Part shown: positions 8,355 through 17,172 of the stretch, one piece after another | How positions within the stretch are numbered: the stretch's first letter is position 1 | How the letters are laid out: every line of letters begins with the position of its first letter | Assembly: GCA_938001995.1 (NCBI GenBank) | Contig: CALLAV010000034.1 | Location: 1-17,189, forward strand | Direction: 5' to 3' | DNA length: 17,189 nt | From: an uncultured Amylibacter sp. | GTDB taxonomy: Bacteria; Pseudomonadota; Alphaproteobacteria; Rhodobacterales; Rhodobacteraceae | Made by a program: the position numbers and the translations under genes | Notes under the pieces: generated by a model | Seen by the model: the letters and a program-made list of their open reading frames with translations, nothing else | Database searches by the model: none | Told to the model about the DNA's origin: nothing

Positions 8355-9068
8355 ATGGGATATTTTATGCGAGACGTTAGCGCAGGCGACTCTACGGTTA
8401 CGCCTTTGTTTCGGAAAGACCGTTTTATGCAAGATCCGATTATCGTTGATCTTCTAAGCTATTGGGAAAGCCTGCGGGCTGGCCGTGTGGCGCCGATGCG
8501 GTCCGAGGTGGATCCACGAGAAATCACAGGCTCGCTCGAAAATACGTTTGTGCTGGAATACAATGACAGCTTAGATGTGCGATTTCGCCTTGCTGGGATC
8601 AAATTATGCGAGCTGATGGGGATGGAATTGCGCGGGATGCCAGCGCGTGCGCTTATCGAATTGGGCCATCGCGACGAGTTAAGCCGCATCATTGACGATA
8701 TGATAAACGATCCCAAAATTGTAGAGGTGCAACTCTGCTCAAATGCCAACAAAGGCAGCTTACGGGCGCGTATGTTGTTGCTGCCCATGCAGGACCAAAA
8801 GGGCAAAATCGCACGGATATTGGGCTGTATGACGACCCACGGGCCGTCCATGCAGCACCCACAGCGGTTTGAAATCGAAGCGGTGAAAACGACCCGCATT
8901 GTGGGCGTTATGGACGCAACCGAACCGCAACCCGCCGTTGGTTTCGCAGAGGAAGACGAACCGTTTATGGGGCCGACAACTTTTAGCAAACCAGAAATGC
9001 CAGAACGGGTCCAAACCCAGCGTTTGGTGGCAGGAAAGCCGTATTTGCGTTTGGTCAAAGACGACTAA
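8355..9068 (+). CDS. PAS_5 family PAS domain protein
   Basis: A 237-residue soluble protein. Residues about 25-160 show the PAS_5 pattern: a helix LLSYWESLRAGRVAPMRSEV, then DPREITGSLENTFVLEY, RFRLAGIKLCELMGMELRGM and a later strand LLLPMQDQKGKIARILG. The remaining 75 residues are acidic and proline-rich, probably flexible, ending in KPYLRLVKDD. PAS_5 proteins are single-domain sensors or adaptors abundant in alphaproteobacteria; the Caulobacter motility regulator MopJ is the described example I recall. Ligand and partner are unknown here. No output domain is present. ATG at 8355 follows AGGATGGG; ATG at 8367 is an alternative start. Confidence 0.83.
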   Translation: MGYFMRDVSAGDSTVTPLFRKDRFMQDPIIVDLLSYWESLRAGRVAPMRSEVDPREITGSLENTFVLEYNDSLDVRFRLAGIKLCELMGMELRGMPARALIELGHRDELSRIIDDMINDPKIVEVQLCSNANKGSLRARMLLLPMQDQKGKIARILGCMTTHGPSMQHPQRFEIEAVKTTRIVGVMDATEPQPAVGFAEEDEPFMGPTTFSKPEMPERVQTQRLVAGKPYLRLVKDD

Positions 9069-9089
9069 ACAAACGCGCCACAGCACAAA

Positions 9090-9118
9090 AAAACGCGGCC
9101 CCAATGAGGCCGCGTTTT
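9090..9118. terminator. Bidirectional intrinsic terminator
   Basis: AAAACGCGGCC (9090-9100) and GGCCGCGTTTT (9108-9118) form a perfect 11-base stem with a 7-base loop. On the plus strand four T residues follow the GC-rich stem. On the minus strand seven T residues follow it. It lies between the converging PAS_5 and DAHP synthase genes and should serve both. Confidence 0.9.
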
Positions 9119-9140
9119 GCGTTTCATAAGGTGTGAGCGA

Positions 9141-10511
9141 TCAGCCCGCTTTGCGCCGTGCTACAACCCGTTGTTCCAACTGTTCGGATACCAAAAACGC
9201 CAGTTCCAACGCTTGGGAGGCATTCAGGCGCGGGTCACAAGCTGTGTGATAGCGCGAGGACAGATCCTCATCCGTGACCGCACGAACACCGCCTGTACAT
9301 TCAGTCACGTCTTTGCCCGTCATCTCAAAATGTACACCGCCTGGCACTGTGCCCTCGGCGTTGTGGATGCCAAAGAATTCTTGCACTTCGCGCAGGATAC
9401 TGTCGAAGGGACGTGTTTTATAACCAGACGTAGACTTGATCGTGTTGCCGTGCATCGGATCACAGGACCAAACAACGTTCGCGCCTTCTTCCTGCACCGC
9501 TTTGATCAACCGTGGCAGGTGATCCCCAACAGCCCCCGCGCCAAAACGGGCGATCAAAGTCAGACGACCCGCTTCGTTTTCTGGGTTCAACTTTTCCATC
9601 AGAACTTTCAGATCGTCGGCAGTGGTTGTTGGACCACACTTCAGACCGATCGGGTTTTGGACGCCGCGGGCAAATTCCACATGCGCACCGTCAGGCTGAC
9701 GGGTGCGATCCCCGATCCAGATCATGTGACCAGAGCCCGCAACGGGCAGACCAGATGTGGAATCGATGCGGCACAAGGCTTCTTCATATTCCAGCAACAA
9801 CGCTTCGTGGCTGGTGTAAAAATTCACCGTATGCAGTGAAGACGTGTTGTCCGAATTGATCCCAGCCGCCGTCATAAAATCAAGGCTGTCAGAAATTCGG
9901 TTCGCAAGTTGTGTGTATTTCTCGGCCGCCCCTGCCGCATTGGCGAAGCCCAGGTTCCATTCGTGAACACGGTGGATATCGGCAAAACCGCCCATGGAAA
10001 ACGCACGCAGCAAGTTCAGCGATGCCGCCGCCTGCGTGTAAGCTTCAAGCATACGGTCCGGGTTTGGAATTCGGGCTTCGGGCGTAAAGTCGATATCGTT
10101 GATGATATCACCGCGGTAGGACGGCAATTCCACACCATCAATGGTTTCCGTGTTGGCCGAACGTGGTTTGGCGAACTGGCCCGCAACGCGGCCAATTTTC
10201 ACCACTGGAACCTTCGCGCCATAGGTCAGCACAACCGCCATTTGCAGCATCACTTTGTAGGTGTCGCGCAGCATATCAGCGTTGAATTCTGCAAAGCTCT
10301 CGGCGCAATCGCCGCCCTGCAAAAGAAAGCCTTCACCACGGGAAACTTGCGCCAGCTTGGCCTTCAAGGACCGCGCTTCGCCTGCAAAAACCAGCGGCGG
10401 ATAGCTAGACAAACGCGCCTCAACCGCCTTTAGGGCAGCAGCGTCGGTATAATCTGGCATCTGAATCCGCTCTTTAGCGCGCCAATCAGATTTTTTCCAA
10501 GCCGAAGTCAT
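9141..10511 (-). CDS. Class II 3-deoxy-7-phosphoheptulonate (DAHP) synthase
   Basis: Condenses phosphoenolpyruvate with erythrose 4-phosphate, the first step of the shikimate pathway to aromatic amino acids, in the cytoplasm. The 456-residue size and sequence match the class II (plant/Mycobacterium-like) family. The metal ligands can be placed by motif: Cys69 (GGDCAES), His354 (CDPMHGNT), Glu396 (GGVHFEMTG) and Asp426 (CDPRLN). The conserved [14 protein letters not shown] segment at 268-280 is also present. No regulatory ACT or chorismate mutase domain is fused. The start ATG at 10511 has an AGGAGAG site 5 bases upstream. It ends just before a strong terminator. No other aro gene is near. Confidence 0.96.
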   Translation of the reverse strand: MTSAWKKSDWRAKERIQMPDYTDAAALKAVEARLSSYPPLVFAGEARSLKAKLAQVSRGEGFLLQGGDCAESFAEFNADMLRDTYKVMLQMAVVLTYGAKVPVVKIGRVAGQFAKPRSANTETIDGVELPSYRGDIINDIDFTPEARIPNPDRMLEAYTQAAASLNLLRAFSMGGFADIHRVHEWNLGFANAAGAAEKYTQLANRISDSLDFMTAAGINSDNTSSLHTVNFYTSHEALLLEYEEALCRIDSTSGLPVAGSGHMIWIGDRTRQPDGAHVEFARGVQNPIGLKCGPTTTADDLKVLMEKLNPENEAGRLTLIARFGAGAVGDHLPRLIKAVQEEGANVVWSCDPMHGNTIKSTSGYKTRPFDSILREVQEFFGIHNAEGTVPGGVHFEMTGKDVTECTGGVRAVTDEDLSSRYHTACDPRLNASQALELAFLVSEQLEQRVVARRKAG

Positions 10512-10730
10512 CGGGTCTCTCCTTGGTTGTTTTTTAAGACGTTTTGCTTACATGACGTTCAAGGTCTTGGCTAGCGCTCTGGTGCTCTAAACACTTCAAA
10601 CCAGTGCAAAAATCGCACAATAAAAAGCAACACTACGTTAGCGTTAAGGTCTTGCCCGACAAATACAATTTCTCCAAGTTGAGGAAAACCCACGACACCC
10701 GACTGATTCGGGTCGATTAGGCACGCTACT
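10512..10730. promoter_or_regulatory. Divergent promoter region between DAHP synthase and the AraC regulator
   Basis: The longest gene-free stretch, 219 bases. The half near DAHP synthase holds its AGGAGAG site and an AT-rich run that may contain its promoter (a TTGAAC-like box on the minus strand at about 10557-10562). On the plus strand, CGACACCCGA (10693-10702) and TCGGGTCG (10708-10715) form an 8-base hairpin with one bulged A, ending 15 bases before the regulator's ATG. No convincing small ORF or RNA gene was found. Confidence 0.4.
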
Positions 10731-11723
10731 ATGTCCGAAATATCCATGCGCCCTGCAAAAGAAAAAACACGCCAGTTCGTGTTCCTTTTGCTCCAAGATT
10801 TCACTTTAATGCCATTTTCCAGCGCGCTCGATGCGCTGCGGATTGCCAACCGCTATGACAACACCGAGCGCTATTCGTGGAAGATCGTGTCCGAAAACGG
10901 CCAATCCGTAACCTGTTCCAACGGCCTGACAATCATGCCTGACATGGCGCTCGAAGAATTGTCGCGTGATGACATTGTTCTGGTCTGCGGTGGCATGGGC
11001 ATTGATCGCACTTCTACCAAAAACGTGCTGAACTGGCTGCGCCGCGAAGCGCGTCGTGGGGTGTCCATCGGGGGTCTGTGTACGGGTGCCTATACGATGG
11101 CCAAAGCGGGTCTTTTGGAAGGCAAGAAATGCACGATCCATTGGGAAAACTACGACAGCTTTATCGAAGAGTTCGACACAGTCGATCTGTCCAAAGCGGT
11201 CTATATCGTGGATGGCAATCGGTTTACGTCGGCGGGGGGCATGTCCTCGCTTGATCTGATGCTCAAGCTGATGGCGAATTTTGATGGGGAAACACTGGCG
11301 AATTTTGTGGCTGACCAGTGTTTGCACACCAACATTCGCACCGACCGCGATTCACAGCGTTTGTCGATCCCAACACGCATTGGCGTGCGGCATCCAAAGC
11401 TGTCCACGGTCATTCAGATGATGCAAAACAACATCGAAGAGCCAGTGTCGCCGTCTATTCTGGCACAAGATGTGGGTATGTCGACACGGCAGCTTGAACG
11501 GCTGTTCAGCCGATATCTAAGCCGTTCACCAAAGCGGTATTACATGGAATTGCGTCTGCAAAAAGCGCGCAACTTGCTGATGCAAACGGAAATGTCGGTG
11601 ATTAACGTGGCGCTGGCCTGCGGCTTTGCCTCACCTTCGCATTTTTCCAAATGCTATCGTGCGCAGTATGACACAACACCGTATCGCGAACGGGGCTCGC
11701 AGGCATCAAAGCCGACGGTTTAG
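10731..11723 (+). CDS. GlxA family transcriptional regulator (DJ-1/PfpI-AraC), GbdR-like
   Basis: A 330-residue regulator with an N-terminal DJ-1/PfpI-like domain (about 14-185) and a C-terminal AraC helix-turn-helix pair (about 220-320). The first domain has the elbow GGLCTGAY with Cys117 and the HWE segment at 137-139. The second has SPSILAQDVGMSTRQLERLF and the signature VINVALACGFASPSHFSKCYR. The opening FVFLLLQDFTLMPFSSALDALRIANRY resembles the GbdR/CdhR group, which senses glycine betaine or carnitine derivatives and activates their breakdown genes; the effector here is not known. No catabolic genes for such compounds are adjacent. It ends in a 4-base overlap with the convergent dehydrogenase gene. 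Confidence 0.9.
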   Translation: MSEISMRPAKEKTRQFVFLLLQDFTLMPFSSALDALRIANRYDNTERYSWKIVSENGQSVTCSNGLTIMPDMALEELSRDDIVLVCGGMGIDRTSTKNVLNWLRREARRGVSIGGLCTGAYTMAKAGLLEGKKCTIHWENYDSFIEEFDTVDLSKAVYIVDGNRFTSAGGMSSLDLMLKLMANFDGETLANFVADQCLHTNIRTDRDSQRLSIPTRIGVRHPKLSTVIQMMQNNIEEPVSPSILAQDVGMSTRQLERLFSRYLSRSPKRYYMELRLQKARNLLMQTEMSVINVALACGFASPSHFSKCYRAQYDTTPYRERGSQASKPTV

Positions 11724-12820
11724 CGGCGTATGCGATAAAGCGAACCGCGATCCACACTTAGAAACCAGATTGACCCATCCGCAGCTTCGCGCACATCGCG
11801 CACGCGGCCCGTTTCACGGGATTCCAGCGTTTCACCGGCGCTGACACGATTGCCCGACCGATCCAGACGCGCGATATGATCGAATTTCAGCGACCCCACA
11901 AAGAAATCGCCCTTCCATTCAGGGAACATTTTGCCCGAATAGATCATCATGCCAGAGGGCGCGATGGACGGGTCCCAATAAAAACTCGGCTGCTCCATGC
12001 CGGATTTTGACGTGCCTTCGCCAATTTTTCGACCTGAATAATGTTCACCATAGGAAATCACGGGCCAGCCATAGTTTGCACCTTTTTTCACGCGGTTCAC
12101 TTCGTCACCGCCCTTTGCACCGTGTTCCGCCACCCAAATTTGACCAGACCCGTCCATTGCCGCGCCTTGGGGGTTGCGGTGGCCGTAAGACCAAATTTCG
12201 GGTTGGGCCTTTGCTGTATTCACAAAAGGGTTGCTGCTGGGCACACCACCATTTCGGGCCACACGAACGACGCTTCCGTTGTGACGGCTAAGATCTTGTG
12301 CGGATGGGCGGTCGCCTCGTTCCCCAACAGTCACGTACAAAAACCCATCCCGCCCTTCGACAACCCGCGACCCAAAATGCCGCCCGCCTTGCGTGCCTGA
12401 TTGCATTTCGAACAGTGTCTTAACGTTGCTCAGCGTCGCTGCGCCTATGTCCAATGTCGCAGAAACCAGCGCCGTCCCCGTTCCATTGGATTGGCGTTTG
12501 GAATAGGTAATGAACACCGTACCACTGCTCGCAAAGTCCCGCGCTGCGACGACATCAAGCAAACCACCCTGCCCGCGGTCTACAACCTTTGGCACATCAG
12601 ACACGCGTCGCCGCTCTCCGTTTGGAGCAAACAGATACAACACGCCCCGCTTTTCCGTCACAAGGAAGGATCCATCGGGCAATATCGCCACCGCCCAAGG
12701 ATCGTTCAAATCCCCAGCCAATCGTTCAATCGTCACATTTCCAAGCGAGGTTTGCATCGTCTGGGCCATTGCGACCAGCGGGGCAAAACACAGGGCAATC
12801 ACAGCTATCAATCGGGTCAT
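11720..12820 (-). CDS. Exported PQQ-dependent sugar dehydrogenase-like beta-propeller (Asd/YliI family)
   Basis: A 366-residue soluble glucose dehydrogenase-like propeller with a signal peptide (about 1-19, cleavage after AMA). Family marks are NDPWAVAILPDGSFLVTEKRG (39-59), GGRHFGSR with His148 as candidate catalytic base, SYGHRNPQGA (211-220), EHGAKGGDEVN (232-242) and GANYGWPVISYGEHY. Homologues are periplasmic aldose dehydrogenases that use PQQ and calcium; the physiological sugar is often unclear, and this window has no PQQ synthesis gene. The ATG at 12820 has AGAGGA upstream. It converges on the AraC-type regulator with a 4-base overlap and diverges from the transporter operon. Confidence 0.9.
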   Translation of the reverse strand: MTRLIAVIALCFAPLVAMAQTMQTSLGNVTIERLAGDLNDPWAVAILPDGSFLVTEKRGVLYLFAPNGERRRVSDVPKVVDRGQGGLLDVVAARDFASSGTVFITYSKRQSNGTGTALVSATLDIGAATLSNVKTLFEMQSGTQGGRHFGSRVVEGRDGFLYVTVGERGDRPSAQDLSRHNGSVVRVARNGGVPSSNPFVNTAKAQPEIWSYGHRNPQGAAMDGSGQIWVAEHGAKGGDEVNRVKKGANYGWPVISYGEHYSGRKIGEGTSKSGMEQPSFYWDPSIAPSGMMIYSGKMFPEWKGDFFVGSLKFDHIARLDRSGNRVSAGETLESRETGRVRDVREAADGSIWFLSVDRGSLYRIRR

Positions 12821-12914
12821 GGGTCTGGTCCTCTTTCACGCAAGTGACTCTAAAGATGGCACAAATTTCCCCAAGGGCAAGCACGACGCCACCCACTGGA
12901 ACCGAACGAATCCC

Positions 12915-12942
12915 TTGCATAAAACCACGCGTTCAATATTGT
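12915..12942 (+). promoter_or_regulatory. Possible sigma-70-type promoter of the transporter operon
   Basis: TTGCAT (12915-12920) and TATTGT (12937-12942) are 16 bases apart, 35 bases upstream of the binding-protein start. Both boxes match the consensus only in part. It is the best candidate I see in the 156-base gap. Confidence 0.35.
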
Positions 12943-12976
12943 CTCGCCACCAATGTGTATTCAGGGAGAAAATCAC

Positions 12977-14167
12977 ATGAAAAAACTATTGCTCGCATCC
13001 GCAGCATCCGTAGCACTTGCAAGCGGCGCATTCGCGGACGGCCACGCTGGCGTAAAAATCGGCATTATCTTCGGCTTCACAGGCCCAATCGAATCTTTGA
13101 CACCATCTATGGCTTCTGGCGCTGAACAAGCGATGGCCGAGGTCACTGAATCCGGCAAACTCATGGGCGGCAAGGCCGTTTCATCTGTACGTGCAGACAG
13201 CACATGCGTCGATTCCGCTGCGGCCACGGCTGCTGCTGAACGTCTGATCACATCTGACAAAGTGTCTGGCATCGTTGGTGCGGACTGTTCAGGCGTGACA
13301 ACAGCGATCCTGACAAACGTTGCGCTGGCAAACGGCATGGTGATGATTTCACCGTCTGCCACATCTCCTGCGCTGTCCACAATCGAAGACAACGACCTGT
13401 TCTTCCGCACAGCGCCATCTGATGCGCGCCAAGGTGCGGTTATGACATCCGTAATCATGGACCGTGGTATCAAAGAAGTTGCTTTGACATACACCAACAA
13501 CGACTACGGCAAAGGTTTGGCTGACGCATTCCAAGGCGCTTTCGAAGCGGCTGGCGGCAAAGTGACCATTTCCACAGCACACGAAGACGGCAAAGCGGAC
13601 TACTCTGCTGAAGTTGGCGCGTTGGCTGCGGCTGGCGGTGAAGTTCTGGTTGTTGCAGGCTACCTTGACCAAGGTGGTAAGGGCATCATCGAGGGTTCCC
13701 TTGATTCCGGTGCGTTTGATACATTCGTTCTGCCAGACGGCATGGTTGGCGACAGCCTACCAGAAGCCATCGGAACAGATCTTGATGGCTCGTTCGGTCA
13801 GGTTCCAGGCACAGACAGCCCAGGCGCTGGCAAGCTGGTTGAAATGGCGGGTGACGCATACGACGGCACATCCCCGTTCACAGCGGAATCCTATGACGCA
13901 GCTGCGCTGATCATGTTGGCGATGCAAGCGGCGAACTCTGCCGATCCTGCTGAATACAAAAGCAAGGTCATGGACGTTGCCAACGCACCAGGCGAAAAGA
14001 TCCTGCCAGGTGAACTGGGCAAAGCGCTCGATATCCTCGCTGCTGGTGGTGAGATCGACTATGTTGGCGCGTCCAACGTAGAACTGATCGGTGCTGGCGA
14101 AAGCGCTGGTAACTACCGCGAGATCGAGATCAAAGGCGGCAAACTGACTACAGTTAAGTACCGCTAA
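12977..14167 (+). CDS. Branched-chain amino acid-type ABC transporter substrate-binding protein
   Basis: A 396-residue periplasmic binding protein of the LivJ/LivK (peripla_BP_6) type. The signal peptide is about residues 1-20 (MKKLLLASAASVALASGAFA). Then come VKIGIIFGFTGPIESLTPSM, a central IVGADCSGVTTAI segment near 98-110 and ALTYTNNDYGKGLADAF near 165-181. It should capture a branched-chain amino acid, related amino acid or amide and deliver it to the membrane permeases; the ligand cannot be told. ATG at 12977 is preferred over ATG 12953 because AGGGAG (12963-12968) precedes it and the signal peptide then begins at residue 1. It is the first gene of the operon and is followed by a hairpin terminator. 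Confidence 0.94.
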   Translation: MKKLLLASAASVALASGAFADGHAGVKIGIIFGFTGPIESLTPSMASGAEQAMAEVTESGKLMGGKAVSSVRADSTCVDSAAATAAAERLITSDKVSGIVGADCSGVTTAILTNVALANGMVMISPSATSPALSTIEDNDLFFRTAPSDARQGAVMTSVIMDRGIKEVALTYTNNDYGKGLADAFQGAFEAAGGKVTISTAHEDGKADYSAEVGALAAAGGEVLVVAGYLDQGGKGIIEGSLDSGAFDTFVLPDGMVGDSLPEAIGTDLDGSFGQVPGTDSPGAGKLVEMAGDAYDGTSPFTAESYDAAALIMLAMQAANSADPAEYKSKVMDVANAPGEKILPGELGKALDILAAGGEIDYVGASNVELIGAGESAGNYREIEIKGGKLTTVKYR

Positions 14168-14185
14168 TCGCGTCTTGAAACGACC

Positions 14186-14218
14186 AAGCAGCCCGCATTC
14201 CGTGCGGGCTGCTTTTTT
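14186..14218 (+). terminator. Intrinsic terminator after the binding-protein gene
   Basis: AAGCAGCCCGCA (14186-14197) and TGCGGGCTGCTT (14203-14214) form a perfect 12-base stem with loop TTCCG, followed by a T-run to 14218. It lies inside the operon before the ATPase gene, and partial termination there would give more binding protein than membrane components. Confidence 0.92.
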
Positions 14219-14251
14219 ACATTGGCTGCTTACAGTGTCTGCGCGCATACC

Positions 14252-15060
<809 letters not shown>

Positions 15061-15064
<4 letters not shown>

Positions 15065-15681
15065 GCCTGCTAAAACGCCTCGCCCTTGCAGCCACGTCTG
15101 CGCTGCTGGTATCAACCACACCGATGTTTGCCCAAAGCGTTGTGGGAACTGCTGTCATTGAGGGCCGCGAAGTTGTCCTTTTCCAAGATAAAACCTGGGC
15201 GTTCAAAGCCACAGGCGAAGAAAACTGCGAGGCACTGACCAAGCTCCTCAGCTTTTGTGGTGACACCTTCACATGGCGCAAGAACCCGCCGCCAAACCAA
15301 GTGATTGCGGCGCAATATACCCCCGACCCAAACCTGTACCTACAGTATATTCCTGAAAGCGTCGGTCTAGAGGCGGGCCTAAACTACGAATCGTTCCAAT
15401 TGGCCGCGCTGCAATACGCGGCCAACGCCAATGGAACAACCGTGTCGAACGTTCCTATTTTGCTCAGCGGTGACGTCGAAGTGTCTGGCCTCAACGCCAA
15501 AACTGTGGCCTACCCCATCAACTTTCAAGGGACGCCCTTGGTGTTTCAAACCACAATGCTGTTGCAAGACAACTGGTCGCTGCAAATTCAGACTTATGAT
15601 ATCGGCGTCACAACGCTGACCGAAAAACACAAAAAGCATCACGCCGAGAGCCTTGCTCTCACGAAATTGAACACGCCTTAA
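15061..15681 (+). CDS. Unknown exported protein inside the transporter operon
   Basis: I do not recognise this 206-residue protein. It has a signal peptide (about 1-24, ending PMFA) and so is probably periplasmic. The segment GREVVLFQDKTWAFK (35-49) resembles the short VLF-DGTW strand seen in several small exported proteins. Cys56 and Cys66 could form a disulfide. The C-terminal half looks strand-rich, and the last 20 residues are basic with several His and Lys (EKHKKHHAES). Its ATG overlaps the livG stop by 4 bases, and livF follows after 28 bases, so it is co-expressed with the transporter. It might help substrate capture or membrane assembly, but nothing in the sequence proves this. Confidence 0.8.
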
Positions 15682-15709
15682 TCCGCCCAATCCAACCGAG
15701 ACGATAACG

Positions 15710-16414
15710 ATGACCTATCTTTCAGCATCAAATATGACAGGCGGCTACGGCGGCGCGGATATTCTGCACGATTGCACGATCGAGGCAGCTGAGGGCGAAA
15801 TCGCTGTCATCGTCGGCCCAAATGGTGCTGGCAAATCCACCGCGATGAAGGCTGTGTTCGGGATGCTGGACATTCACACGGGTTCGGTCACGCTCGATGG
15901 TGAAGACATCACTAAACTGTCCCCACAGGCGCGTGTGGCCAAGGGCATGGCCTTCGTTCCGCAAACATCCAACGTGTTTCCGTCTATGTCCGTAGAAGAA
16001 AACCTTGAAATGGGCGCCTTCCTGCGCCGCGACGATATCAATGTTACGATGGAGCAGGTTTACGAGCTGTTCCCGATCCTGAAAGAAAAACGTCGCCAAA
16101 ACGCGGGCGAATTGTCGGGCGGGCAACGCCAACAGGTGGCCGTGGGCCGCGCGCTGATGACACAACCCAAACTGCTGATGCTCGACGAACCCACCGCTGG
16201 CGTGTCACCAATCGTAATGGACGAATTGTTCGACCGCATCATCGAAGTGGCCCGCACAGGCATTTCCATCCTCATGGTCGAACAAAACGCCCGCCAAGCC
16301 CTAAACATCGCTGACAAAGGTTATGTCCTTGTGCAAGGCCGCAACCGCTTCACCGACACAGGACAGGCTTTGTTGAACGACCCCGAAGTCCGCAAGAGTT
16401 TCTTGGGGGGATGA
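15710..16414 (+). CDS. livF: LivF-type ABC transporter ATP-binding protein
   Basis: A 234-residue second ATPase of the HAAT transporter, expected to pair with the LivG-type subunit. It has Walker A GPNGAGKST (36-44), Q-loop FVPQTSNVFPSMSVEENL (82-99), signature LSGGQRQQ (135-142), an intact Walker B LDEPTAG (158-164) and switch-region EQNARQAL. The Q-loop and C-terminal VLVQGRNRFTDTG segment are LivF-like. Length is normal. The ribosome binding site is weak (CCGAGACGATAACG before ATG 15710). The stop overlaps the next small gene by 4 bases. Confidence 0.95.
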   Translation: MTYLSASNMTGGYGGADILHDCTIEAAEGEIAVIVGPNGAGKSTAMKAVFGMLDIHTGSVTLDGEDITKLSPQARVAKGMAFVPQTSNVFPSMSVEENLEMGAFLRRDDINVTMEQVYELFPILKEKRRQNAGELSGGQRQQVAVGRALMTQPKLLMLDEPTAGVSPIVMDELFDRIIEVARTGISILMVEQNARQALNIADKGYVLVQGRNRFTDTGQALLNDPEVRKSFLGG

Positions 16415-16764
16415 TGCGCATCTTCGCCTCAATAGTATTGCTTACCAGCATATTTGGAACACAAGCTCATTCTGGAGAGTTCATTTCATGTGAAGTCAAC
16501 TTTTCATGCAAACCAGATGGTGTTTGTACCAAAATGAACGAGTCTTTTGACTTAATTTCAACAGATGAAGGTGACAGGGGAACTGGACTTCATTTGAAAG
16601 ACGGGAAAAATGTAACCCGCCTGGGCAAAGACGGTAACAGCGGCTATTTGCATCTAAACAATAGTCTCGAAGGTTTTCGGATCATTTTTTTTGGAGAAGG
16701 TGACTTTGTTTGGATACCTTTTGGTGAAATCGAAGACCACATCAGACTAGGTAGGTGCGAATGA
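16411..16764 (+). CDS. Small exported four-cysteine protein A
   Basis: A 117-residue protein of unknown function. The first 20 or so residues form a signal peptide (ASIVLLTSIFGTQAHS). The mature part carries Cys27, Cys33, Cys39 and Cys116, giving C-x5-C-x5-C and a lone Cys next to the C-terminus, enough for two disulfides in the periplasm. The same arrangement recurs in the next gene. The gene is clearly more AT-rich than its neighbours by eye, which may point to separate origin or relaxed selection. ATG 16411 overlaps the livF stop by 4 bases; ATG 16414 is the alternative. A role alongside the transporter is inferred only from the operon. Confidence 0.75.
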   Translation: MMRIFASIVLLTSIFGTQAHSGEFISCEVNFSCKPDGVCTKMNESFDLISTDEGDRGTGLHLKDGKNVTRLGKDGNSGYLHLNNSLEGFRIIFFGEGDFVWIPFGEIEDHIRLGRCE

Positions 16765-17168
16765 TTTTCTATTCTGCCATTTTAACTCTTCTCATCCTCG
16801 CCACACCCACGCTCGCCCAAACCAACTGGGTCACGCCTGACACGTTCAACGTGACCTGCGCGATCCACACCGCCTGTCCCGTGAACGAGGCGTGCCGTCC
16901 AACGACCCAGTCCATCACGATCAACCACAACCGCGAACAGGGCATGACACAGTTTGTCCTGCCCAATGGGACCGAGAGCCTTGGCGTTCTTGGTGTCATG
17001 TCCGTGGACGCGACCCAAACCCTGATGGCAACAGCCAGCACCGACGCGCAGACCGTCTATCGCATAAACATCTTTCCTGACGCCGCCATGACCATCGGTG
17101 TCACCAACTATATCGACCGCCCAGAGGACACGTTCCTCTATGGCACGTGTAAGCAACCAGAGAGTTGA
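16761..17168 (+). CDS. Small exported four-cysteine protein B
   Basis: A 135-residue protein of unknown function with a signal peptide (about 1-19, ending TLA) and mature Cys33, Cys39, Cys45 and Cys130. The pattern C-x5-C-x5-C plus a C-terminal Cys is shared with the preceding gene; the rest is weakly similar, so the two look like old tandem paralogues. The core seems strand-rich (TQSITINH, TQFVLPNG, YRINIFPD). ATG 16761 is preferred to the in-frame GTG at 16755 because it overlaps the previous stop by 4 bases and has TAGG upstream. It is followed after 4 bases by the next start codon. Confidence 0.75.
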   Translation: MIFYSAILTLLILATPTLAQTNWVTPDTFNVTCAIHTACPVNEACRPTTQSITINHNREQGMTQFVLPNGTESLGVLGVMSVDATQTLMATASTDAQTVYRINIFPDAAMTIGVTNYIDRPEDTFLYGTCKQPES

Positions 17169-17172
17169 CCCC

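Noticed and set aside
9117..9839. 240-codon plus-strand frame over the DAHP synthase
   Set aside because: Antisense shadow of a complete enzyme gene with all metal ligands.
10571..10849. 92-codon minus-strand frame upstream of the DAHP synthase
   Set aside because: It overlaps the start of the AraC-type regulator and has no recognisable features.
12953..12976. Upstream ATG of the binding-protein gene
   Set aside because: It would add eight residues before the signal peptide, and the ribosome binding site at 12963-12968 lies inside this extension, pointing to ATG 12977.
14222..14251. TTG start of the LivG-type ATPase
   Set aside because: It begins three bases after the terminator T-run and adds ten residues not found at LivG N-termini.
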